From NCBI GenBank assembly GCA_946407745.1, contig CAMJPQ010000008.1, positions 1-63,193 on the forward strand: a DNA stretch of 63,193 bases, given 5' to 3'. Source of the stretch: an uncultured Clostridia bacterium. GTDB taxonomy: Bacteria; Bacillota; Clostridia; Christensenellales; Aristaeellaceae. The number at the start of each line of letters is the position of its first letter. The stretch's first letter is position 1. The notes beneath the pieces are model-generated. The model was not told the DNA's origin, did not search any database, and saw only the letters and a list, made by a program, of their open reading frames with translations. The position numbers were made by a program, and so were the translations under genes. Positions 23,404 through 32,800 of the stretch are shown here, in pieces.

Positions 23404-24735
23404 TTGAAAATCCTTGGCAAGCGCCGCGTGACGGCCTTTCAGCTGATCGTGGTCGGCTTCATCGGGCTGATCCTGGCAGGAGCCCTGCTGCTGATGCTGC
23501 CCGTCTCCAGCAAAGAGCCCGGCAGTGTCGGCTTCCTGGACTGCCTGTTCACAGCCACCTCCGCCGCCTGCGTCACCGGGCTGGTGGTGCGGGACACGGC
23601 AAGCAGCTGGACGCCCTTCGGCCAGGCGATATTGCTGCTGCTGATTCAGATCGGCGGCCTGGGCGTTGTAACAGCGGCCATCTCCATGTCCTTTCTCTCA
23701 GGCAAGAAGATCGGCCTGATGCAGCGCAGCGTGATGCAGGCTTCCATCTCCGCGCCGCAGGTGGGAGGCATCATACGGCTGACCAGATTCATCGTGATCA
23801 CCGCCTTCCTGCTGGAATTCGGCGGCGCGCTGCTGCTGCTGCCGCCCATGATCTCCGCTTTCGGGGTGGGAAAAGGGATCTGGTGCGCCTTCTTTCACTC
23901 CATCTCCGCTTTCTGCAACGCGGGCTTTGACCTGATGGGCGAGGGAGCGCCCTTCTCCTCCCTGACCCGGTTTCAGGGGGATGTATGGACCAACATCGTG
24001 GTGATGCTGCTGATCACTGTGGGCGGCATCGGCTTCCTCACATGGGATGATTTCCGCGCGCACGGCCTGCGTTGGAGGCAGTACCGCCTGCAGACCAAGG
24101 TGGTGCTGCTCACCTCCGGCATTCTGGTGCTGCTGCCTGCGCTGTGGTTCTTCTTTTTTGAGATGCAGGAGCTGCCGACGCTTCAGCGCCTGGTGCCAGC
24201 GCTGTTCCAGTCTGTCACGCTGCGCACCGCCGGCTTCAACACGGTGGATTTGAGCAGCATCAGCGCGCCCGGGCAGGCCATGATGATCGGCTGGATGCTG
24301 GTGGGCGGCTCTCCCGGCTCCACAGCCGGCGGCATGAAAACCACCACCATCGCGGTGCTTCTGGTCACCGCCTGGTCCGTTTTCCGCAGGCAGGAGAACG
24401 TGACCTGCCTGGGCCGCCGCATGGAGGACAGCGCGGTGCGGAATGCGGTTGCGCTGCTGGTGATGTACTGGTTGCTTTTCCTCGTCAGCGGTCTTCTTAT
24501 CAGCCGGATTGAGCAGCTTCCTCCGCTCACCTGCCTGTTTGAAACGGCTTCCGCGCTGGGCACAGTGGGCGTAACCCTGGGCATCACCAGCCGGTTGAGC
24601 ACCGTCTCCCGGTTCATCTTGATCGCGCTGATGTTTCTGGGCCGTGTGGGCGGCCTGACACTCATCTACGCTGCGCAATCCGGGTTCAGGCCCTCCAGGT
24701 CGACCCTTCCGCTGGAAAAAATCACTGTGGGCTAA
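23404..24735 (+). CDS. ktrB: KtrB potassium channel-forming subunit
   Basis: A 443-residue membrane subunit of the Ktr potassium uptake system. It shows the four-fold membrane-pore-membrane repeat with filter-region glycines in AACVTGLVV, FCNAGFDL, LRTAGFNTVD and GTVGVTLG. The third-repeat gating loop lies near GGSPGSTAGGMKTTT. The TTG at 23404 is selected because GAGGGGGAAAG precedes it and the membrane protein begins here (LKILGKRRVTAFQLIVVGFI); the frame stays open upstream but lacks protein character. It works with KtrA, 12 bases downstream. Confidence 0.92.
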   Translation: MKILGKRRVTAFQLIVVGFIGLILAGALLLMLPVSSKEPGSVGFLDCLFTATSAACVTGLVVRDTASSWTPFGQAILLLLIQIGGLGVVTAAISMSFLSGKKIGLMQRSVMQASISAPQVGGIIRLTRFIVITAFLLEFGGALLLLPPMISAFGVGKGIWCAFFHSISAFCNAGFDLMGEGAPFSSLTRFQGDVWTNIVVMLLITVGGIGFLTWDDFRAHGLRWRQYRLQTKVVLLTSGILVLLPALWFFFFEMQELPTLQRLVPALFQSVTLRTAGFNTVDLSSISAPGQAMMIGWMLVGGSPGSTAGGMKTTTIAVLLVTAWSVFRRQENVTCLGRRMEDSAVRNAVALLVMYWLLFLVSGLLISRIEQLPPLTCLFETASALGTVGVTLGITSRLSTVSRFILIALMFLGRVGGLTLIYAAQSGFRPSRSTLPLEKITVG

Positions 24736-24747
24736 AGGAGTATCATC

Positions 24748-25395
24748 ATGAAATCAGTTCTTGTTATCGGCCTGGGGCGTTTCGGAAAGCACATTGTGGA
24801 GAAGCTGAATGAGCTGGACCACGAGGTGATGGCTGTGGACCGGGATGAGCAGCGCGTCAATGACGTGCTGCCGCTGGTGACGGACGCGCAGATCGGCGAT
24901 GCCGCCAACAAGTCTTTTCTGCGCACACTGGGTGTGGACAATTACGACGTGTGCTTCGTAGCCATCGGGGACGATTTTGAGAGCTCGCTGGTGGTCACCT
25001 CCTACCTGAAGGAGCTTGGAGCGAAAAAGGTCATTGCCCGCGCATCGCGGGAGGTGCAGCGGCAGTTCCTGCTGCGCACCGGCGCGGACGATGTGGTCTA
25101 CCCTGAAAAGCAGCTGGCCGTGTGGACGGCCATACGCCACACCACCGACCGTGTGCTTGATTATATTGCCCTGGACGATGAATATGGCATTTACGATCTG
25201 TCTGTACCCGAGGAGTGGCACGGCAAAACCGTCGGCGGCCTGGACATCCGGAAAAAGTATAACCTGAACCTGCTGGCCGTGCGGGAAAGCGGCCGCTCCA
25301 GCATGGCGGTCAACAGTGATACCCAGCTGCGGCAGGACCAGACCATTCTGGTACTGGGCAAGTGGAAGGACATACAGAAGTGCTTCAGAATATAA
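24748..25395 (+). CDS. ktrA: KtrA regulatory subunit
   Basis: A 215-residue cytoplasmic gating ring subunit for KtrB. The N-terminal RCK/TrkA-N domain has the nucleotide-binding motif VLVIGLGRFGKHIVEKLNEL and the acidic end of strand 2 (VMAVDRDEQRV); it binds ATP/ADP or NAD. The C-terminal half (VPEEWHGKTVGGLDIRKKYN onward) is a TrkA-C domain, known in Bacillota to bind cyclic di-AMP. The ATG follows AAAGGAGTATCATC. A strong terminator follows. Confidence 0.95.
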   Translation: MKSVLVIGLGRFGKHIVEKLNELDHEVMAVDRDEQRVNDVLPLVTDAQIGDAANKSFLRTLGVDNYDVCFVAIGDDFESSLVVTSYLKELGAKKVIARASREVQRQFLLRTGADDVVYPEKQLAVWTAIRHTTDRVLDYIALDDEYGIYDLSVPEEWHGKTVGGLDIRKKYNLNLLAVRESGRSSMAVNSDTQLRQDQTILVLGKWKDIQKCFRI

Positions 25396-25437
25396 CTGTA
25401 TGCCGCTTCCGTCCGTCCTTCTCAGCGCAGAAAATGC

Positions 25438-25503
25438 AGCAGCCCGGCGAGCCTTCCGGCCTGACACTGACAGTCAGGCCGGAAGAGCGCCGGGCTGCTT
25501 TTC
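25438..25503 (+). terminator. Long terminator after ktrA
   Basis: AGCAGCCCGGCG pairs with CGCCGGGCTGCT, and within it CTTCCGGCCTGAC pairs with GTCAGGCCGGAAG, making an almost unbroken stem of about 25 pairs before TTTTCTG. It may also stop the minus-strand VWA transcript. Confidence 0.88.
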
Positions 25504-25519
25504 TGTCTGCGGTATCCCG

Positions 25520-26167
25520 TCACTTCCCGCGGGCCTTGAAATCCGCCTCGATGGGTGCCTTCCACTCGGCGTCCAGCTTCTCTGACCTGCGGACCTTCGC
25601 TACCGCCTCGGCGATACCCTCATAGTTGAGCGCCTGCCCGCGGCTGTCGTTCCGGTAGGTTACCGCCCTGTCCTGTTGTATGCCGAAATGCGATGCCGTT
25701 TCCACCGCGTCAATGTTGGCCCCCAGGAACAGGAACTCCCAGCCGTATTTCTGCTTCTGGCGCTCCACCATTGCCTTCACCTGGCTGCTGGTGTAGAGGC
25801 GGCTGGCATTCTCCATGCCGTCGGTAGTGATGACGAAGACCGTGTGCTCCGGGCGGTCCTCCTCCCGGGCGTATTTGTGCACGTTGCCGATGTGGTGGAT
25901 GGCTCCGCCGATCGCGTCAATCAGCGCTGTGCCTCCGCCCACGAAATACTGCCTGTCGGTCATCGGCTCAATGCGGCTCAGCTCCACCCTGTCGTGAATC
26001 ACCTCGGAGCCGGTGGAGAAAAGCACGGTGGATACCAGCGCCTCCCCGGGCTGCTTCCGCTGACGCTCGATCATGCTGTTGAAGCCGCCGATGGTATCCG
26101 CCTCCAGCCCTGCCATGGAGCCGCTTTTGTCCAGGATGAACACCATTTCTGTCAGATTCTTTTTCAT
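25520..26167 (-). CDS. VWA domain protein
   Basis: A 215-residue cytoplasmic protein made of one von Willebrand factor A domain. The metal-dependent adhesion site is intact: DKSGSMAG near the start (D-x-S-x-S), a Thr in ALVSTVLFSTG or the following loop, and TTDGMEN (Asp). It is close to TerY-like VWA proteins. No signal or membrane segment is seen. The ATG at 26167 follows GGAGGGATTTTTG; upstream in-frame starts lack sites. It lies 107 bases downstream of the macro-domain gene on the same strand, and the two may work together in a stress or ADP-ribose-linked process; that is inference. Confidence 0.88.
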   Translation of the reverse strand: MKKNLTEMVFILDKSGSMAGLEADTIGGFNSMIERQRKQPGEALVSTVLFSTGSEVIHDRVELSRIEPMTDRQYFVGGGTALIDAIGGAIHHIGNVHKYAREEDRPEHTVFVITTDGMENASRLYTSSQVKAMVERQKQKYGWEFLFLGANIDAVETASHFGIQQDRAVTYRNDSRGQALNYEGIAEAVAKVRRSEKLDAEWKAPIEADFKARGK

Positions 26168-26274
26168 CAAAAATCCCTCCGCAGTGTGTATGCTGGCAGG
26201 GCGTTTGTTTCCCTGCAGGCTCATACTACACAAAAGGGAGGGATAAGTGGTCGCCCGCTGAGCGACATTTTGCG

Positions 26275-27327
26275 TCAGCTGATACCGGAGCCCAGCAGCG
26301 GCATGTCAAATTCAAACAGTACCGAATTGATCTCAAAAACATCGTAGTTCCGTGTTTTAATAAAGTACTCCACAATGATGTCGAATTTGCTGCTGTGTGT
26401 CAGCGAGAAGCCCGCGCTTTTCAGGAGCCGCTCTGTTTCGGGCAGATCCAGCCTCAGCGCCACAGCGAAGGCAAGCGCCGTGGCCTTGCTCGGCTTGTAG
26501 GCTTCATTGGAGCGGATTTTGCTGAAAAGCTTCCTGTCGATGTTGGCCCGCTTGTAGCACTCCACATCGGTCATTTTCTTCTCGTCAATCAGTCCCAGCA
26601 GCGTCCTGGAAAAGCCATCGTCCGTCTGTCCGAGCAGCTGCTTCCAGTCCGGCTCGCCATCGAGCATCGGCGCTTCCATCTGCGGCGCCGTGTAGCTCGG
26701 GTGGGCTGCTGGCGGCGCGATGTCCATCTGCAGCGCCGCAAGCTCGTCATTGTGCCACAGGTTTTCCCTGACTCTTTCGCGGTACCTGTCTATATGGCTG
26801 TCCACATAGACATCGTCGATGTATTCCTGCACGTCCCGGAACAGCTTTTTTCCCGAGAGCAGCTCGCTGCGCCCGAACACCACCAGGTAGACCATCATGT
26901 CGTTGTCAAACAGGAAGTGGCTGATGGTGTCAATGGCCACGGACATGGCCTGGTCCTTGGGGTAGCCGTACGCACCGGCAGAGATGAGCGGAAAAGCCAC
27001 AGACTCGCAGTCATACTGCTTCGCAAGCGCCAGCGAGTTGGCATAGCAGGCAGTCAGCAGCTCTTTTTCTCCATTGTTCCCGCCATGCCAGATCGGGCCG
27101 ACGGTGTGGATCACATACCTGGCCGGCAGGCGGTAGCCCCCGGTCAGCTTGGCCTCACCAGTCTCACAGCCGTTCAGCGTGCGGCATTCCGCCAGCAGCT
27201 CCGGTCCCGCGGCCCGGTGAATCGCCCCGTCCACGCCCCCGCCGCCCAGCAGCGATCTGTTGGCCGCGTTGACGATGGCGTCCACCTTCATATTTGTGAT
27301 GTCGTTGCGCACAATTTCAAATGGCAT
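26275..27327 (-). CDS. Macro domain protein with C-terminal helix-turn-helix-like domain
   Basis: A 350-residue protein. Residues 1-170 are a macro domain of the ADP-ribose-hydrolysing kind: [20 protein letters not shown], then [13 protein letters not shown] and [12 protein letters not shown]. It binds ADP-ribose and may remove it, or its acetyl ester, from targets. After a variable linker, residues about 230-350 are helical ([60 protein letters not shown]) and resemble a small helix-turn-helix or DNA-binding-like unit. AAGGAGCGAG precedes the ATG. It lies 38 bases downstream of a Gfo/Idh/MocA gene and upstream of the VWA gene, all on one strand. Confidence 0.9.
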   Translation of the reverse strand: MPFEIVRNDITNMKVDAIVNAANRSLLGGGGVDGAIHRAAGPELLAECRTLNGCETGEAKLTGGYRLPARYVIHTVGPIWHGGNNGEKELLTACYANSLALAKQYDCESVAFPLISAGAYGYPKDQAMSVAIDTISHFLFDNDMMVYLVVFGRSELLSGKKLFRDVQEYIDDVYVDSHIDRYRERVRENLWHNDELAALQMDIAPPAAHPSYTAPQMEAPMLDGEPDWKQLLGQTDDGFSRTLLGLIDEKKMTDVECYKRANIDRKLFSKIRSNEAYKPSKATALAFAVALRLDLPETERLLKSAGFSLTHSSKFDIIVEYFIKTRNYDVFEINSVLFEFDMPLLGSGIS

Positions 27328-27365
27328 CTTCTCGCTCCTTGATTCCGTCCTTGAATCCCGCTATA

Positions 27366-28448
27366 TCACAGCCCCTGCACCTTTACAGCCTGGGCCTCCG
27401 CCTGCAGGCACAGCTCCGCGGCCTTGAAGGCATGGGCCTGTGTCATGGCGTTTTCCGTGCGGTTCAGGCAGTCCAGAATCAGCTGACCGAAGAAGGGATA
27501 GCCCGTGACGCCGGTGGCGTTGAAATACTTTTCTCCCTTGCCGTTGACCAGGTACACGTGGTTGCCGTCCACCGTGTCCGCGGCCAGGTTGATGTATTTG
27601 CGTATCTCGATGAAGCCCTCCGTGCCGAGGATGAAGGTGCGCCCGTCTCCCCAGGTGCGCAGGCCGTCCGGATTGAACCAGTCCACGCGGAAGTAATTGG
27701 TTGTCCCGTTTTTGCCGACAATGGAGCAGTCGCCAAAGTCCTCCAGCTCCGGGTACTCGGGATGGGCATAGTTGCCGATGCGGGACAGCTGCACCGACGC
27801 GTCCTCCTCGCCGGCGAAATGCAGGTACTGTTCAATCTGGTGGCTGCCGATGTCGCACAGGATGCCGCCGTACTTTTCCCGCTCAAAGAACCACTTCGGT
27901 CTGCCCGCGGCACCCAGGCGGTGGGGGCCAAAGCCGGTGACGCTGATCACCCTGCCGATTTCACCCGCGTCAATCATGTATCCCGCCAGTATTGCGCCCT
28001 CTACATGCAGGCGCTCGGAATAGTACACCATGTACTTTTTCCCGGTGCGCTCCACGGTTTCCCTGGCATCCGCCAGCTGCGCCAGGGTGGTGAAGGGCGC
28101 CTTGTCGACAAAGTAGTCCTTGCCCGCCTGCATCGCCTTCACGCCCAGAGGGCCGCGTTCACTGGTCACGTTGGAGGAGCACAGCAGCTGCGTCTCTTGG
28201 TCCTCCAGCACCTGCTCCAGGCTGTCCGCCGCCCTAGCCTGCGGATAGGTTTTCAGGAAGTTTGCCACCTTCGCGGGGTCGGGGTCATACACATACTTGA
28301 TGGTTGCCCCCGCCTCCAGCAGGCCATTGCACATGCCGTAGATGTGGCCGTGGTCGATGTGCGCCGCGGAAAATACAAATTCGCCGGGCCTGACAACCGG
28401 CTGCGGTTTGCCCTGGGGCGCGTAATTCATGCCGTCGGATACATTCAT
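27366..28448 (-). CDS. Gfo/Idh/MocA family oxidoreductase
   Basis: A 360-residue dehydrogenase of the Gfo/Idh/MocA fold, less typical than its neighbour. The Rossmann start is replaced by FVFSAAHIDHGHIYGMCNGL, lacking a normal GxGxxG; later motifs are conserved: VDKAPFTTLAQ (the EKP-type lysine position) and GGILCDIGSHQIEQYLHFAG. The altered nucleotide loop suggests tight or unusual cofactor binding. AAAGGAGAG precedes the ATG at 28448. It follows the next-upstream dehydrogenase gene with the two frames overlapping at stop and start, so they are coupled, possibly acting in consecutive steps on one sugar. Confidence 0.9.
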   Translation of the reverse strand: MNVSDGMNYAPQGKPQPVVRPGEFVFSAAHIDHGHIYGMCNGLLEAGATIKYVYDPDPAKVANFLKTYPQARAADSLEQVLEDQETQLLCSSNVTSERGPLGVKAMQAGKDYFVDKAPFTTLAQLADARETVERTGKKYMVYYSERLHVEGAILAGYMIDAGEIGRVISVTGFGPHRLGAAGRPKWFFEREKYGGILCDIGSHQIEQYLHFAGEEDASVQLSRIGNYAHPEYPELEDFGDCSIVGKNGTTNYFRVDWFNPDGLRTWGDGRTFILGTEGFIEIRKYINLAADTVDGNHVYLVNGKGEKYFNATGVTGYPFFGQLILDCLNRTENAMTQAHAFKAAELCLQAEAQAVKVQGL

Positions 28449-28449
28449 T

Positions 28450-29619
28450 TTATTTACTCTCCTTTTTCGCAAAGTCGCTGCCGAAGGTAATGGTGCCCGC
28501 CAGCTCCATCACGGACGCTGTTTTTTCATAGAAATGCGGCACGTGGGCGCGGATGCCCTCCACCGTGTAGAAGGGGTCGTCCGCATTCAGCGGCAGCTGC
28601 GCCGGGCAGTGCTCCGCTCCCGCCTTGTAGATGGCCGTGATGATTTCAATGGTGCGCCTTCCGTCCTCGCCGGTAATGGCCACCTCGCCGCCAGTCTCAA
28701 GCGCCGTGAGCACATTGTCCAGCTGGCCGGTGTGCAGCTCGTAGGGCAGCGGCGGCAGGGAGGCGAGGAAAGCCTCCGCGCGCTTCTCAAACTCTTTGTC
28801 TGAGGTTTTCAGCGGGAAGCCGTTGGGCTGGGGGATGGAGGCAAACACCTCGTAGGGGGCGGAAAAGCTTGCCTTTTCGCACTGGAACACCAGCTTCTGG
28901 TCTTCCCCGTGGTGCACCACGGAGGCGGTGACCGTCGCCAGCGCCCCGGGGTATTCCATCACAGAGACGGACAAATCCTCCACCTCCGCGTTGTCGTGGG
29001 CCGTATTGGCCAGCACGCTGGTCACCCGCTGCGGCAGACCCATCATCCAGCCCAGCATATCAATATGGTGCACAGCGTGGTTCAGCGTGCAGCCGCCGCC
29101 CTCCTTTTCCCAGGTGCCCCGCCACCACAGGTCGTAGTAATTGTGCGCTCGCCACCAGTAGGAGTCGATCTGTGCGTGGCGCACCGGGCCACCGATGCCG
29201 CTTTCCAGCAGCGCTTTCAGATCGCGGATGGGCTTGCGGAAGCGGTTCTGCGCGATAATGGACAGCTTTTTGCCGCTCTCGTCCCGCGCCTTCAGCATGG
29301 CATCGCACTCCTCAAGGGAAGCAGCCATGGGCTTCTCGCACACCACATTCTTTCCGCTGCGCATCGCGTTAATGCTGATCTGGGCATGCACATACGGCGG
29401 GGTGCACACATCCACCAGGTCGATATCCTGCCTGGGAAGTATCTCCGCGTGATCCTCATAGGTATCGCAGGAAAGGCCGAATTCCTCCATGAAACGCTTT
29501 GCCTTTCCCGGTATAATGTCCACCAGCGCCACCACACGGCAGCGGTCCTTCAGGGTAAGGTATGCCTCCATGTGCGCATGGGCAATATTGCCTGTGCCGA
29601 CAATCGCGACCCGTATCAT
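28450..29619 (-). CDS. Gfo/Idh/MocA family oxidoreductase
   Basis: A 389-residue NAD(P)-dependent sugar dehydrogenase with a standard start, MIRVAIVGTGNIAHAHMEAY, the VCEKPMAASLEECDAML motif, and GGGCTLNHAVHHIDMLGWMM in the second domain carrying the conserved His pair. The ATG at 29619 follows GAGGGGAC; a GTG immediately before it is possible. It is the first gene of a minus-strand unit that may run through the second dehydrogenase to the macro and VWA genes. Substrate unknown. Confidence 0.94.
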   Translation of the reverse strand: MIRVAIVGTGNIAHAHMEAYLTLKDRCRVVALVDIIPGKAKRFMEEFGLSCDTYEDHAEILPRQDIDLVDVCTPPYVHAQISINAMRSGKNVVCEKPMAASLEECDAMLKARDESGKKLSIIAQNRFRKPIRDLKALLESGIGGPVRHAQIDSYWWRAHNYYDLWWRGTWEKEGGGCTLNHAVHHIDMLGWMMGLPQRVTSVLANTAHDNAEVEDLSVSVMEYPGALATVTASVVHHGEDQKLVFQCEKASFSAPYEVFASIPQPNGFPLKTSDKEFEKRAEAFLASLPPLPYELHTGQLDNVLTALETGGEVAITGEDGRRTIEIITAIYKAGAEHCPAQLPLNADDPFYTVEGIRAHVPHFYEKTASVMELAGTITFGSDFAKKESK

Positions 29620-29654
29620 CACCAGTCCCCTCTTTTCAGGTTTTTGTTATCCAT

Positions 29655-29683
29655 ACTATAGCACAAATCCATTTTCCGGTAAA
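29655..29683 (-). promoter_or_regulatory. Promoter of the Gfo/Idh/MocA pair
   Basis: On the minus strand TTTACC (complement of 29678-29683) and TATAGT (complement of 29655-29660) are 17 bases apart. Confidence 0.68.
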
Positions 29684-29730
29684 TACCATCCGCGGGGCGG
29701 CATCACTGCTTTTATGGCAGCTGTCCGCAG

Positions 29731-29780
29731 CAAAAAGGCGGAGCCCTCTTCCACCCTTTGGATGGTTGAAAGCTCCGCCT
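29731..29780 (-). terminator. Terminator of the GH3 gene
   Basis: Read on the minus strand, AGGCGGAGC and GCTCCGCCT pair around an A/T-containing loop and are followed by TTTTTG. It lies 45 bases beyond the GH3 stop codon. Confidence 0.85.
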
Positions 29781-29824
29781 GGCTGCTCAGGGCCGCGTGC
29801 CAGCCCCTCTGCCTTCAGGGCTTC

Positions 29825-32800
29825 TTACTTCGCGTAGTCGCCCCGCTTGTTCTTTTTGAAATAACGGATCAGCACGATGGCCAGCGCGCCCAGCACAGCC
29901 ACGCCAACGCCCGCGTCGATGCCCAGGAACAGCTTGGTCATGTTGTCCAGGCCGCCCTTGGTGGTATCGGTGGCATAGTAGCCGCTGTTGCCCACCGTGT
30001 ACAGGATGTTCTTGCAGCTCTGGCGCATGGCGAGGGCCGCGGTGGCGCTGCGGTCGGTGAACTGGTTGGAGGCGTGCATGGCAAAGCCCAGCATCAGGTC
30101 GTTGCCGCTGCGCACGCAGTGGTCAGAAACCATGTAGCCATAGGAGCCGTTGTAGTCGGTCTCCACCATGCCCTTGAAGCCCCATTCGCCGCGCAGCACG
30201 TTGTTGAGCAGGTTGGGATTCTCGCAGGAGGGCTCGGTGCCGATGAAGTTGAAGCTGCTCATCACAGCCAGCGGCACACCGGTGTAATTCTTCACGCACA
30301 GCTCAAAGGGCTTGAGGTAGATCTCGCGGATGGCCTGCTCAGACGCATAGGTCAGCAGGTAAGAGCAGCGAGCGCCCTCCTGGTCGTTCAGCGCAAAGTG
30401 CTTGATGTAGGGATACAGGCCCTTGGTGGCCGCGCCGTTGATTTCGGCGGAGGCCAGCTTGCCGCCCAGCACGCCGTCCTCGGAGTAGTACTCAAAGTTG
30501 CGGCCGGCAAAGGCGTTGCGGTGGGTGTTCATGGCAGGTCCGTACCAGCCGTAGTTGTTGGCATCCTTGTACTCCTGGCCCATGGCCGTGCCCATCTCTT
30601 CGATCAGCTCGGTGTTCCAGGTCTGGGCCATCAGCACCTCAGCCGGATAGGCGGTGCCGTACGCGCCGGTCATGAAGTTGGACAGGCCAGCAGGGCCGTC
30701 ACAGTCGGAGGTGCCAACCTTGCCGACGGAGGTGATTTCCGCGGTGCGCCAGCCGCCCAGGTTGATCATCTGGGCCATGTCGTCGAAGGAGAGCTGGTCC
30801 AGCAGCTTCTCCCACTGCGGGTCGTCATAGCTCTTGCCGGTCAGGTCCGCCAGCTTCAGGCCATTCTTGGCCTCCATCGTGGGCATCTGGTCATCGGCGT
30901 TGTCATAAAGGGTGGGATCGTACATGCCGACTGCCAGCAGCCTCAGCTTGGCCAGGGTGTTCTCATCCATCTGGTAGGCCGCTTCCGCGGGGGCCGCGGT
31001 CGCCTCGCTATAGTTGGCAAACTTGTCGGCGCGGCTCAGCTGCACGAAGCTGCCGCGGGAGTAATCCTGGAACTGGTTGGTGGGAGCAGCCTTGTCGGTG
31101 GAGCGGCCGGCGCTGTAGTCGATGTCGGCGTCCACGCTGAAGTTGTTGCTGGCCAGCACGGTGTGGCTGTCGCTGCGCAGGGAGATGGTGTATTCGCCAG
31201 CCTCCACAATGTAGCCGCCGCCGCTGAGCTTGATGCCCTCGGCGTCATAGGCGGCCAGATCCTCCACGGGAATGGAGAAGCTGATCGTCTGGGATTCGCC
31301 CGCGGCCAGTTCCTTGGTCTTGGCAAAGTCAACCAGGTTGACGGAGGCCTTCTCGATGCCGCCGTTGGTGTAGGGCGGGGTGAAATACACTTCAACCACG
31401 TCCTTGCCGGCCACAGAACCGGTGTTGGTCACCTTCGTGTCGAAGCTGATGGTGGTGCCGTCAAACTTGAAGTTCTCCATCTCCTGGGTGAAGCTGGTGT
31501 AGCTCAGGCCGTAGCCAAAGGGATACTGCACCTCGTCCTCAAAGGTGATGAAGCCCTCGTCAGAGGCGGTTTCGTAGTACTTGTAGCCGACGTAAACGCC
31601 TTCCACATAGTTCACGAAGGCCATGCCGCCCTCATAGGGGGGATCGTTGGCGGCGATTTCCTTCTTGAAGTCATCCACGTTGGTGAAGGAGAAGGCGCCG
31701 AAGTTGTTCCAGGTGGGTGTCCGGGTCAGGTCCTTGACGAAGGTGTCGGCAGTGCGGCCGGAGGGATTCACCTTACCGCTGACGATCTCGCCGACAGCGG
31801 ACAGGCCGGTGTTGCCGGCGCCGGGCGCCAGGATCACAGCGCCGATGGAGGGATAGTTGTCCACCCAGCCCAGCTCCATGGCGTTGTTCGCGTTGATGAT
31901 CACGATGACGTTTTCAAACTCGGAGCAGACCTTCTCCACCATGTTTTCCTCAGTGACGGAGAGTTCCAGGTAATGCTCGCCCGGCTCGAAGTCGTCGTAG
32001 TCGCCGTTGTTGGTATACACGCCGTTGTAGTAGTTGAAGGAGCCGGGGTTGACAGACACCTTCTCGGCGATGTTGTAGGTGCCCTTGATCACGGCGTTCA
32101 TGTCGGTGGGCAGGTCGGCACCCTCACCGCCGGAACGGCTGATGACGATCACCGCCACGTCGGAGAAGCTCTTGGCCTGGCTCATCACCGCGTCGGTGTA
32201 CACATCCACGGTGGGCTCAGGCAGGGTCCAGTCCTGGTTCGCCATGGCCACGGTGGGGCGGTCGGTGCGGTAGTCGGTATAGATCTTGGTCAGGTCCGCG
32301 TTGGTGGTGTAGCCCGCGTCCTTGAAGGACTGCAGGAAGCCCACGGCGGTGGAGCCGTCAGAGGAGCCGGAGCCCGTGCCGCCCAGGATGGGGTTGGTGG
32401 AGCCCCAGCCAAACACGTTCAGCTGCTTCACGTCGGACTTCAGGGGCAGCAGGCCGTTGTTCTTGACCAGCACCAGGCCCTCCTCGCCGACCTTCTTGAT
32501 CACTTCTTTACTGGCCGCGATGGTCTCCTCGCTCAGCTCAGCCTTCGAGGCGTTCAGGAAGCTGGAAACATTGTTGTACAGCGGGCCATAGCACATCATG
32601 TTCGCGATGAGGGTGATGGCCGCGATGCAGGCGAGCACGGCGCTCCAGCGGATCACGTGCTTCTTGCCCTTCTTCGCGTTCTTTGCAAAGATCAGCACCA
32701 GGATGGCAACCACCAGCACAGCGAGAATGGCCCACACGTGGCCCTGTACCTTCTCGATGTAGCTTGTCAGGTCTGCCTTGCTCACACCCATCGGTTCAAA

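Noticed and set aside
25520-27327. Phage-defence or toxin-antitoxin system from the macro and VWA genes
   Set aside because: No toxin, nuclease, kinase or other effector is adjacent, so the claim is not supported.
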